Positions 32,791-44,198 of a stretch of DNA of 64,000 bases are shown here, piece after piece; positions within the stretch are counted from its first letter, which is position 1, and each line of letters begins with the position of its first letter. The position numbers and the translations under genes were made by a program. The notes under the pieces are model-generated. The model had not been told where the DNA came from. It worked only from the letters and a program-made list of their open reading frames with translations, and ran no database searches. The stretch covers positions 35,105,330-35,169,329 of the forward strand of contig OZ038392.1 of the NCBI GenBank assembly GCA_964036045.1. Reading direction: 5' to 3'. The stretch comes from Eutreptiella sp. 'Long Island Sound 2002'. Its lineage: Eukaryota; Euglenozoa; Euglenophyceae; Eutreptiales; Eutreptiaceae.

Positions 32791-35700
32791 TCATTTGCGG
32801 AGGGGGGCAAAAATTTCACAGAGGTATCCAATAATTCACAGAGGGGGGTAAATAATTCACGGAGGTATCAAATAATTCGCGGAGGGGGTTAAACAATTCA
32901 GGGAGGTATGAAATAATTCACGGAGGGGGGGGAAACAATTCACGGAGGTGTAAAATAATTCACAGAGGGGGCTAAACTATTCGAGGAGGTATGAAATAAT
33001 TCACGGAGGGGGGTAAACAATTCACGGACGTATGAAATAATTCGCAGAGGTGGGTAAAAAATTCACGGAGGTATGAAATAATTCGCGGAGGGGGGTAAAG
33101 AATTCACGGAGGTGTAAAATAATTCACGGAGGGGGGTAAAGTATTCACGGAGGTATCAAATAATTCACGGAGGGGGGTAAACAATTCACGGAGGTGTGAA
33201 ATAATTCACGGAGGGGGGTAAATATTTCACGGAGGTATCAAATAATTCACGGAGGAGGGTAAACACTTCACAGACGTGTAAAAAAATTCACGAAGGGGGG
33301 TAAACAATTCATGGACGTACCAGACAATTCACAGAGGGGGGTAAATGATTCACGGAGGTATGAAATAATTCACCGAGGGGGGTAAACAATTCGAGGAGGT
33401 GTGAAATCATTCACGCAAGGGGGCAAACAATTCACGAAGGTATCAAACAATTCACGGAGGGGAGTGAATGATTCACGGCGGTATCAAATAATTCACGGAG
33501 GGGGGTAAACAATTCACTGAGGTGTGGAATAATTCACGGAGGGGAGCAAACTATTCACGGAGGTGTAAAATAATTCACGGAGGGGGGTAAACATTTCACA
33601 GGGTATGAAATAATTCGCAGAGGGGGGTAAACAATTCACGGAGGTATCAAATAATTCACGGAGGGGGGTAAATATTTCACGGAGCCATGAAAGGATTCAC
33701 GGAGGGGGGTAAATATTTGACGGAGGTATTAAATAATTCACGGAGGGGGGTAAATAATTCGCGGAGGTATCAAACAATTCACGGAGGGGGGTAAAGAATT
33801 CACGGAGGTATCAAATAATCCACGGAGGGGGGTAAATGATTCACGGAGGTATCAAATAATTCACGGAGGGGGGTAAATATTTCACGGAGGCATGAAAGGA
33901 TTCACGGAGGGGGGTAAATATTTGACGGAGGTATTAAATAATTCACGGAGGGGGGTAAATAATTCGCGGAGGTATCAAAGAATTCACGGAGGGGGGTAAA
34001 TGATTCACGGAGGTATCAAATAATTCACGGAGGGGGGTAAACAATTCACGGAGGTGTGAAATCATTCACGGAGGGGGGTAAACAATTCACGGAGGTATCA
34101 AACAATTCACGGAGGGGGGTAAATGATTCACGGAGGTATCAAATAATTCACGGAGGGGGGTAAATGATTCGCGGGGGTATCAAGTAGGTCACGGAGGGGG
34201 GTAAACAATTCACGGAGGTGTAAAATAATTCACGGAGGGGGGTAAACAATTCACGGAGGTATCAAACAATTCACGGAGGGGGGTAAATGATTCACGGAGG
34301 TATGAAAGGATTCACGGAGGAAGGTAAATATTTCACGGAGGTATTAAATAATTCACGGAGGGGGGTAAATAATTCGCGGAGGTATCAAACAATTCACGGA
34401 GGGGGGTAAATGATTCACGGAGGTATCAAATAATTCACGGAGGGGGGTAAATGTTTCACGGAGGTAAGAAAGGATTCACGGAGTTGGGTATATATTTCAC
34501 GGGGGTATTAAACAATTCACGGAGGGGGGTAAAGATTTCGCAGAGGTATCAAACGATTCACGGAGGGGGGTAAATGATTCACGGAGGTATCAAATAATTC
34601 ACGAAGGGGGGTAAATATTTCACGGAGGTATTGAATAATTCACCGAGGGGGGTAAATAATTCGCGGAGGTATCAAAGAATTCACGGAGGGGGGTAAATGA
34701 TTCACGGAGGTATCAAATAATTCACGGAGGGGGATGGACAATTCACGGAGGTGTGAAATCATTCACGGAGGGGGGGGAACAATTCACGGAGGTATCAAAC
34801 AATTCACGGAGGGGGGTAAATGATTCACGGAGGTATCAAATAATTCACGGAGGGGGTAAATGAGTCGCGGAGGTATCAAATAATTCACGGAGGGGGGTAA
34901 ATAATCCACGGAGGCGTAAAATAATTCACAGATGGGGGTAAATATTTCACGGAGGTATGAAATAATTCACGGAGGGGGGTAAATATTGCACGGAGGTATT
35001 AAAGAATTCACGGAGGGGGGTAAATAATTCGCGGAGGTATCAAACAATTCACGGAGGGGGGTAAAAAATGCGCGGAGGTATCAAATGATTCACGGAGGGG
35101 GGTGAAAACTTCACGGAGTTGTAAAATAATCCACGGAGGGTGGTAAACAATTCACGGAGGGATCAAACAATTCACGGAGGGGGGTAAATAATTCGCGGAG
35201 GTATCAAATAATTCACAGAGGGGGGTAAATAATTCACGGAGGTGTAAAATCATTCACGGAGGGGGGTAAACAATTCACGGAGGTATCAAACAATTCAACG
35301 AGGGGGGTAAATAATTCGCGGAGGTGTAAAATAATTCGCGGAGGGGGGTAAACAATTCACGGAGGTGTGAAATCATTCACGGAGGTGGGTAAATAATTCA
35401 CGGAGGTATGAAATAATTCACGGAGGGGGGTAAGCAATTCACGGAGGTATAAAAAAATTCACGGAGGGGGGCGAACAATTCACTGAGGTATCAAACAAAT
35501 CGAGGAGAGGGGGTAAACAATTCAAGGAGGTATCAAATAATTGGCGGAGGGGGGGAAATGATTCACAGAAGTATCAAATAATTCACGGAGGGGGCCAAAT
35601 GATTAGCGGAGGTGTCAAACAAGTCACGGAGGGGGGTAAACAATTCGCGGAGGTATCAAATAATTCGCGGAGGGGGGTACACAATTCACGGAGGTATCAC

Positions 35701-38700
35701 ATAATCCACGGAGGGGGTAAAGGATTCACGAAGGTGTGAAATAATTCAAGGAGGAGGGTAACCAATTCACGGAGGTGTAAAATAATTCGCAAAGGGGGGT
35801 AAACAATTCACGGAGGTGTAAAATAATTCGCGGAGGGGGGTAAACTATTCACGGAGGTGTGAAAAAATTCACAGAGGGGGGTAAATGATGCACAGAGGTA
35901 TCAAATAATTCACGGAGGTGTGAAATAATTCATGGAGGGGGGTAAATGATTCACGGAGGTATCAAATGATTCACAGAGGGGGTTAAATATTTCACGGAGG
36001 TATGAAATAATTCGCGGAGGGGCATAAACAATTCACGGAGGTGCAAAATAATTCGCGGAGGAGGGTAAACAATTCACGGAGGTATCAAAAAATTCACGGA
36101 GGGGGGTAAAAATTTCACGGAGGTATCAAACAATTCGCAGAGGGGGGTAAACAATGCACGGAAGTATCAAAAGATTCACGGAGGGGGGTAAATAATTCGC
36201 GAAGGTATCAAATAGTCCACGGGGGGGGGTAAACAATTCACGGAGGTGTAAGATAATTCGCGCAGGAAGTTGAACATTTCACGGAGGTGTGAAATCATTC
36301 ACGAAGCGGGGTAAAGAATTCATGGAGGTATGAAATAATTCACGGAGGGGAGTAAACAATTCACGGAGGTATAAAACAATTTACGGAGGGGGGTAAAAAT
36401 TTCACGGAGGTATCAAATGATTCACGGAGGGGGGTAAATAATTCACAGAGGTATCAAATAATTCGCGGAGGGGGGTAAATCATTCGCAGAGGTAGCAAAC
36501 CATTGACGGAGGGGGGTAAACAATTCACGGAGGTGTAAAATAATTCGCGGAGGGGGGTAAACAATTCATGGAGGTGTAGAATAATTCACGGAGGGGGGTA
36601 AACAATTCACGGAGGTATCAAATAATTCACGGAGGGGGGTAAGTAAGTCGTGGAGGTATCAAACAATTCACGGAGGGGGGTAAACAATTCACGGAGGTGT
36701 AAAATAATTCGCGGAGGGGGGTAAACAATTCACGGAGGTGTGAAATAATTCACAGAGGGGGGTAAAGAATTCACGGAGGTGTAAAATAATTCGCAGAGGG
36801 GGGTAAACAATGCACGGAGGTATCAAACAATTCGCGGAGGGGGGTAAACAATTCACGGAGGTATCAAATGATTCAAAGAGGGGGGTAAATAATTGACGGA
36901 GGTACCAAATAATTCACGGAGGGGGTGAAATCATTCGCGGAGGTATCAAACAATTCACGGAGGTGTAAAATAATTCATGGTGGGGGTTGAACAATTGACG
37001 GAGGTATCAAAAAATCCACCGAGGGGGGTAAGTAATTCACGGAGGTATCAAATAATTCGCGGAGGGGGGTAAATAATTCACGGAGGTATCAAATAATTGA
37101 CCGAGGGGGCTAAACAATTCGCGGGCCTATGAAATAATTCACGGAGGGAGGTAAACAATTCGCGGAAGTATCAAACAATTCACGGAGGGGGGTAAACAAT
37201 TCATGGAGGTATGAAATCATTCACGGAGGGGGGTAAACAATTCACGGAGGTGTGAAATCATTCACGGAGGGGGGTAAACAATTCACAGAGGTATGAAAAA
37301 ATTCGCGGAGGGGGGCAAACAATTCACGGAGGTGTAAAATAATTCACGGTGGGGGTTGAACAATTGACGGAGGTATCAAAAATTTCACGGAGGGGGCTAA
37401 ATGATTCACAGAGGTATCAAATAATTCACGGAGGGGGGTAAATAATTCATGGAGGTATCCAATAATTCACGGAGGGGGCTAAACGATTCGCGGACCTATG
37501 ATATAATTCACGGAGGGGGGTAAACAATTCACGGGGGTATCAAATAATTCACGGAGGGGGGTAAACAATTCACGGAGGTATGAAATAATTCGCGGAGGGG
37601 GGCAAACAATTCACAGAGGTGTAAAATAATTCACGGTGGGGGTTAAACAATTGACGGAGGTATCAAAAAATTCGGGGAGGGGGGTAAATGATTCACGGAG
37701 GTATCAAATAATTCACGGAGGGGGGTAAATAATTCATGGAGGTATCCAATAATTCACGGAGGGCGCTAAACAATTCGCGGACCTATGAAATAATTCACGG
37801 AGGTATCAAATAATTCACGGAGGGGGGTAAATAATTCATGGAGGTATCCAATAATTCACGGAGGGGGCTAAACAATTCGCGGACCTATGAAATAATTCAC
37901 GAAGGGGGGTAAACACTTCACGGAAGTATCAAATCATTCAAGGGGGCGGTAAACAATTCACGGAGGTGTGAAATAAAATGCGGAGGGGGGTAAACAATTC
38001 ACGGAGGTGTGAAATAATTCACGGTGGGGGGTAAACAATTCACAAAGGTATCCAATATTTCACGGAGGGGGGTAAACGAGACGCGGAGGTATGAAACAAT
38101 TTGCAGAGGGGGGTAAATACTTCACGGAGGTATCAAATATTTCCCGGAGGGGGGTAAACAATTCACGGAGGTGTGAAACAATTCACGGAGGGGGGTAAAG
38201 AATTCGCGAAGGCGTAAAATAATTTGCGGAGGGGGGCAAAGAATTCCCGGAGGTATGAAATAATTCACGAAGGGGGGTAAGCAGTTCACGAAGGTATCGA
38301 ATAATTCGCGGAGGGGGGTAAATGTTTCACGGAGGTATGAAATAATTTACGGAGGGGGGTAAATAATTCACGGAGGTATGAAATAATTCGCGGAGGCGGG
38401 TAAATAATTCAAAGAGGTGTAAAATAATTCGCGGAGGGGGGTGAACAATTCGAGGAGGTATCAAACAATTCACGGAGGGGGGTAAATATTTCACGGAGGT
38501 ATCAAATAACTCACGGAGGGGGGTAAATATTTTTGAGGGAGGTGTAAAATAATTCGCGGAGGGGGTAAACAATTCACGGAGGTATCAAATAAGTCACGGA
38601 GGGGGTAAATAATTCACGGAGGTGTAGAATAATTCACCGAGGGGGGTGACTATTTCACGGAGGTGGAAAATAATTCGCGGAGGGGAATAAACAATTCACA

Positions 38701-38735
38701 GAGGTTCAGACATTCCTTGGAGGTGCAAATTATTA
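32770..38735. repeat. 41-bp minisatellite, about 6 kb (roughly 145 units)
   Basis: Units alternate two related half-repeats: TTCACGGAGGGGGGTAAACAA and TTCACGGAGGTATCAAATAA (with TATGAAA, TGTAAAA and TGTGAAA variants). Copies diverge individually, with occasional single-base length changes and longer duplicated segments (for example near 37.4-37.9 kb). Stops occur in every frame; there is no coding capacity over about 5.5 kb. Confidence 0.95.
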
Positions 38736-39770
38736 CATGCCGACTCTCTACTGTTCCTTGGACTGCCAAAATGTTCCACATAGTCTGACAAACGTTCTAC
38801 GGGTGCAAGTCATTGCGCCAAGGCAAGGACATCACACCAAGTTGGATCACCTCACGAAGATCCTGGGTACATGGCATGGGATTTTGGGGGGGGGGGTTTC
38901 GCTGGAGCCCCTAATTTGGTTCATGACACCCCGAATTGCCCCACGAAAGGAAACATTGCACAAAGACCACAGGCAAACAATAGAGACCCTCAGATGTCAG
39001 CCGGCGACCCATGATGTTCCATGCAGACATAGTACCATCCATTCGGAACCTCCAATGTTCCACACACACCTCCACATGTTCCACAGTGCCCCTACGCAAG
39101 CCATGGAGGCTGTCCAATATTCCACATAGCCCGTCACCACAAGGGTCATGTCATGATTTTCCCCCTGCGAATCGAATGTCAATTGATGATGCAGGCTTCT
39201 CTTTCGCTGCAACCATGCCAAGGACATACCGCTTCACACGATCCGGCAATGGCTTCCAAACACAGCGCAGGGTATGTCCATAGTGAACGGCATGTGGGGC
39301 ACACACATCGCCCCCCCCCACATACACTCTCTCACCCCATGGAGCGAAGATGCCACATACACCCCCAAGGGTGTGCAGAAGTCATCCACTAGGAACCCTA
39401 CCGTGTCCAAGAGACTGTAGGCATCTTGCCACACAGGCAGAGACACAATGCGGTGGGCAGCTGACTAGGGGGGGGGGGGATAGGTTTGGGCCTTTTGGAG
39501 GGGTTTGGTGATCAGAAACTGTACAGGCCTCTTCGCGTGGTCCGGCAAGTCATCTGTGTGGCACACTGTCTCCAACCCCTCAATGTCGTGCCACCCTGCC
39601 CCGTTTGTGTCCTCATCCTTCATGAGGATGTAGGGCTATGCCCACTCTGTGAAATCGGGGAGGGTCACCCCGAGGTGGATTGGTTCTACTTCCGCCCTTT
39701 GGAGGCGCAGCCGCATCTCCAATGTCCCAACCCTCTTGTTGGCCATGATCCGCTCCCAATCCAACAATTG
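38736..39770. other. Interval with repeated TGTTCCACA motif, no supported gene
   Basis: Between 38.75 and 39.13 kb the motif (A/T)TGTTCCA(C/T)(A/G) recurs about eight times at irregular spacing, giving a long Thr/His/Pro-rich frame that does not look like a protein. Poly-G runs at 38886-38897 and 39469-39479. Its 3' part may hold the tail of the helicase gene. Confidence 0.4.
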
Positions 39771-42189
39771 GTCACTCTTGGGGGGGGGGGGGGGGAATCC
39801 CCAAGGGTCGAGGGCTTTTGCATGCTTCCTTCACGGCTTCCAAAGCCACTGCCCCACCACCCCCAAACCCCCCCCCCTTGAACTTGTAAATGACACCCAC
39901 CTCTGGTTTCGCAAGGGTAGGCTGTTGGTATAGAACCCCTGGAAGCCGCACGCTCTGTACTTCCTCTAGGGATGGTCCTTGCCGCAGTTGGTCAGCCATC
40001 ACCCTCAACCCACTCCGGCACTCAACCAACCATCCGTGAGGGGGGACTGGTCACAACCGAAAAAGGGCCCAAACAGATGCAGCTCAGATTGGGCCCTGCT
40101 GGTGAGTGTGTTTGCCCGCACCACGTCCTTCATGATCCCCGGCTCCGAGGACACCATGGAGGCAAGGACAACCGGGGCCTGCAGACCCTGGTACCGGTCT
40201 AGGGTACCTGCACACACTCATATGCCTGGTCCCCATGGAGTCTGCGCCCTGCTTCCCACACACAGTGTTGCAGCCATAGCATCTGTGCATAGTGTGTGGT
40301 GACGATTGCCACTGAGGGGGGGGGGTACGCTTGTGCATTGTGTGCATGCTCCAGAAAGTGCAGCACCAGCCATGCCTCGTCCCTGCTCAGGTTCCCCTGG
40401 GCGAGCATGTCGTCATCCATGACGAGGAAGTCCCATGCTCTCATAATCTCCCTTCTGAGTCTGTCCACCCGCTCCTGCGACATCCCGTACCGTGTCAACT
40501 AATGTCTCCACTCTAGATGGTCCGTGCTGACTATGCGGATGTGTTGCTCTCCCAACACCAGGGGGGGTAATGCTGGGGAGGAAGGGGTGTAATGGCCCAA
40601 TGACCCCCATGTGAAAGGCCCACGCACCACCGTTGCCAATGGCAGGTCCATGCGGAACTGCTGGGTTAGGACACACGCAGTACACCTTGTACGGTATAGG
40701 ACGAACTGCAACACACTACTTGTGGCGAAGCGCTGCGAGTCACCATAGTGCATCCCTGGTCCCTCGTCGATGCGCACATTCAGGTTAGCAAAATGCTCTG
40801 ATTGTGGCCAAGCAATTTGTTTAGCCGTCAGCTTACTGTGCTGCACTGCCAGAAGAGTGATGGCACTGTATGGGCGCAGCTGACCGGCATCCACACAAAA
40901 CATGCACTATGCGCCAAAAGCGGCCAAGTCCAGACCCACTAGGACGCTATGCCTCGAGGACTCATCCAGGAAGCTGAATGCGAACCGAATTTGTGGGTCA
41001 CCGGGGGGGCCCCCAAGCAACAACTTTGGCCTTGTGGCGACCATACGTGCTGTTGCAAAGAGAACCCCGCAGCTGTTGAGGGCACATGCAAATTTGCCAT
41101 TGCACTCCGGGTGATTGGCCAACGTCTCCTGGACTGCTGGCTGGTTGTACGCTTGCAAATCTGGGGGGTCCGGCCCCTTGCAGCACGGAGGCGCATCCAG
41201 GGCACGTGGTGATCCTTCAGAACTTCCTCTGAGAAGGTAGGATCCTGTTCAGCCGATTGGATCACCCGCCGCATCAGGTTGTTAACCTGTGCGTTTGTTG
41301 GGGCAGTGACCAAGATGCATGCCCGAGGGGGGTGGCCGTTGGGTGCCCCCCCCCCCCCCTTTCTTGCCAGTGTGTATCGAATCTAGCGCCTTCGGATTCG
41401 GGATGCATGGGTCAAAGTACCCCTGCTGCCACATCACTGCCTTGATGCAGGCCACCAGGGTCTCCGACTTCCCTCTGCCAGCCCCACCAGTCATGGAGGA
41501 GACAATAGCACCCTCATCCAGACATTGCCGGACAGCCAAGGCTTGGGAGGGGTTCAGGCTATGATGCGCCACAAGGTGACGCAGGATCTGCTGGTCCTTG
41601 GTAGGGAGGCTGGCAGCCAGATGTGGTTCTTGCCGGGTGGCATTGAGCAACGCGTTCCATGCCTGCCCCGTCCGTATCTCCTCACGCAACGACCAGAACG
41701 CTACCTCATCGGGCAAGACGCAGCACCACCACTTGTGGAGGTACGGAATGGGCGCTTTGTTTGCACAAACTATGGTCACCATGTCACCGGAGGTGCCAAT
41801 ACCATGCACTTTGCCAATCCAGTCCGGGTATGGTGCAACGTCGCCGTCGATGTCTGCCCGCTTCATGTCCCATCCATGGATGAGATCCCCGTCGGTCAAA
41901 TCATAGTTGCCCCAAACTTCGATCTGAGCAACCCATTCTGTTACGAGCACCATGTTGCCATTGTTGTCCTCCTTCTGCCGCTCTTCCTTGTCAAACCACA
42001 GCTGCCTCGGGGCACCTTGCTCCCATGCCCACTTCCGGGCAGCGGCACACTCATGGACAATGTGCACCAAGGATGCCTTCTAGACATATGCATCGCGATC
42101 GGCCCAACGGGTGGTGAATCCCTCTGTTGGGTTCGCGTTGATGTTGTAGTCCACGTGGGCAAGGGTTTCAGCAAAGGTCCGGGCCTTGT

Positions 42190-42530
42190 CTTTGGCTTGC
42201 GGAGGGCCTTGGCTTGTGCCTTGTGGAGGGGCTTGGCCTTTGCCTTGTGGAGGGGCTTGGCCTTTGCCTTTGCTTTGCTGAGGGCCGTGGCCTATGCCTT
42301 GCTGTGGGCCTTTGCCGTGCTGAGGGCCATGGCCTTTGCCTTGCTGAGGGACTTTGCCTTGCGGAGGGCCATGCCCTTTGCCTTGCTGTGGGCCTTTGCC
42401 TTGCGGAGGGCCATGCCCTTTGCCTTGCTGTGGGCCTTTGCCTTGCTGACGGCCATGGCCTTTGCCTTGCTATGGGCCTTTGCCCTGCAGAGGGCCATGG
42501 CCTTTGCCTTTGCCTTTGGTGCTTGGCATG
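42190..42530 (-). repeat. Low-complexity linker repeat of the helicase-like gene
   Basis: Units of about 42 bp (18/24-bp sub-units) such as GGGCCTTTGCCTTGCGGAGG. In the helicase frame they encode a QGKGHGPPQGKGPQ repeat. One unit has TAG at 42470-42472 where sister units have CAG. Confidence 0.75.
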
Positions 42531-42547
42531 TTGTCCAGGTCGGGCCG

Positions 42548-42960
42548 CTGTGGCCGGGGACCGAGGGCAAACTCCCGGGGCTCAGCGGCGTGCAGTAGGT
42601 GGGTTGGGGGTTGAAAGACGACCCTAGTCCGGGCACTGTGGCCGGGGACCGAGGGCAAACTCCTGCAGCTCGGCAGCCCGCAGTGGGTGGGTACGGAGAA
42701 GAACGACGACCCTGGTCGGGGCGCTGTGGCCGGGGACTGAGGGCGAACTCCTGCGGCTCGCCAGCCCGCAGCGGGTGGGTACGGAGAGGAACGACGACCC
42801 TGGTCAGGGCGCTGTGGCCGGGGCCCGAGGGCAAACTCCTGCGGCTCGGCGGCCCGCAGTAGGTGGGTTGGGGGATGAACGACGACCCCGGTCGGGGCGC
42901 TGTGGCCGGGGACCGAGGGCGAACTCTTGCGGCTCGGCAGCCCGCAGTGGGTGAGAGATG
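42548..42960. repeat. 88-bp tandem repeat (4.7 copies)
   Basis: CTGTGGCCGGGGACCGAGGG recurs at 42548, 42636, 42724, 42812 and 42900, exactly 88 bp apart. Since 88 is not a multiple of 3, successive copies are read in rotating frames, yet the minus strand stays open throughout, giving a Pro/Arg/Ser-rich segment. Confidence 0.9.
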
Positions 42961-43110
42961 AACGCGTGGGTGTTGGGGCAGGCCCAACTGGAATGTCTGG
43001 GTCAGAGATGCGATGGTCTAGACCCAAGACGCACTTCCTCGCCTCAAGGGGGAGGTTGAAAACAAAAGAGTGCCCTATGTGTAAGAGACGCTCGGTGCAC
43101 ACTTGCCGAC
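42943..43110. repeat. Duplicated segment, copy 1
   Basis: About 168 bp matching 44031-44198 in direct orientation at over 90% by eye. It includes the minus-strand peptide FVFNLPLEARKCVLGLD at the N-terminus of the helicase-like reading frame. Confidence 0.85.
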
Positions 43111-43375
43111 GAGCTGGAAATTGGAACGTCTCGCCGAAGTCCAGGGTCGCTGCGGGGGGGTTTGCGCAGGGACCAATGACCCAAACTGCGGCCTCTCCGG
43201 TGCGGGGGCGGACTGAGACGCACGCCCCTGGAGCAATGACTGTACTGCGGGGTGGGGCACGGCCGCTTTGGGGCGGGAGCCAGTGGGAGGAGTGAGGAAC
43301 GGCGCTGCCTGCTATACTGGGTCAGTGTCACCTGATCACTTGCTGGAGGCGCCCAGCGATGTGCCGGTTTGCGTT

Positions 43376-44020
43376 TCAGCAGCCCAAGAAAAACCCCTTG
43401 CGGGTGTGGCATGAGGGCATGCGAATTAGCCGTTCGCATTTCCTCAGCAGGGACGAGGAGCGAGGAGCGTAAAGCAGTGGTGCTTGAAATCCTGTGTGCC
43501 ACCCCAAAAACCCCCCGTATCCCCAAGCCGGCCCCACAACTTGCGCCACGAAATACCGAACCCCACCCCCGTGATTCTCCCGGATGAGCTGCAGTGTTTT
43601 GGCATTGTAGGGCCCGTGAACAGTGGGTTTTGGGGGGCTGGGGGGTTCCTTGGGTACGTACTTGGGGGGTTGTGGGGGGGATGGGGGTGGCACGGCAGCG
43701 CACATCAGGGCCTCCTCCACGGCTTCCAAGGCTACCTAGTATGGGGTTCAGGTAACCTGGGGTCTGCGCGGAGGACTTACTGGCGTTGGAGAGGTTGTTG
43801 GTGCACGATTGGATGAAAGGGGAGAGGGGGGCGGTGTCAGCAATGGAGGCTGGGGCGAGGCCAGTTCGCTGAGACACTTCTCAGCGTTAGAGTCCCACGG
43901 TGGCGATGGGGGTTGGTCTCCAAACCGCAGGAGCTCCGGCAGATCCCCCCAACCGCATTCCGGGAACGATGGGCTGGAGGGGACGGAAGAGGCCAGGCTA
44001 AGGGGGCTAGACGACATGGC
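43376..44020 (-). CDS. Proline-rich reading frames of unknown function
   Basis: From ATG near 44016: MSSSPLSLASSVPSSPSFPE, then CGWGDLPELLRFGDQPPSPP and NAEKCLSELASPQPPLL, followed by a separate stretch at about 43540-43735 with LEAVEEALMCAAVPPPS, PKYVPKEPPSPP and VHGPYNAKTLQLIREN. The second resembles ALEAVKEACKSP at the 3' end of the helicase-like gene (near 39.83 kb), so this may be part of a related gene copy. Splicing between the parts is not resolved. Confidence 0.35.
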
Positions 44021-44030
44021 AAATTGCACC

Positions 44031-44198
44031 CCGCAGTGGGTGGGGGATGAACGCGTGGGTGTTGGGGCGGGCCCAACTCAAAAGTCTGGGTCAGAGACGC
44101 AACGGTCTAGACCCAAGACGCACTTCCTCGCCTCAAGGGGGAGGTTGAAAACAAAAGAGTGCCCTATGTGTAGGAGAGGCTCCGTGCACACTTGTCTC
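44031..44198. repeat. Duplicated segment, copy 2
   Basis: Partner of 42943-43110, offset 1,088 bp. The protein frame is kept, but DPDI in copy 1 becomes DPDF followed by a TGA in copy 2. Confidence 0.85.

Larger units (their letters stand above)
39780..43102 (-). pseudogene. UPF1-like superfamily 1 helicase, interrupted
   Basis: N-terminal part (43102 down): FNLPLEARKCVLGLDHRI, the 88-bp repeats, a Gln/Gly/Lys/Pro linker, then FAETLAHVDYNINANPTEGF and HECAAARKWAWEQG. A barrel-like region precedes the core: LNPSQALAVRQCLDEG (Q motif), TGGAGRGKSETLV (Walker A), ILVTAPTNAQVNNLMRRV (Ia), FSFLDESSRHSVLVG (II), CVDAGQLRPY (III), LTQQFRMDLPLA (IV), VAIVTTHYAQML, DRYQGLQAPVVLASMV (V) and ANTLTSRAQSELHLFG (VI). 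All SF1 signatures are present in order. TAG codons interrupt the frame at 42470, 42080, 40907 and 40499; frame changes occur at a 14-nt G run near 41345-41360, near 41.17 kb, near 40.21 kb and near 40.02 kb. Some may be introns. It is either a decayed gene or one with unusual decoding. Presumed nucleic-acid unwinding; possibly element-borne. Confidence 0.7.

Noticed and set aside
32770-38735. CRISPR-like appearance of regularly spaced TTCACGGAGG repeats
   Set aside because: The intervals are themselves repeats of one another with no unique spacers, and the surroundings are eukaryotic. This is a satellite.
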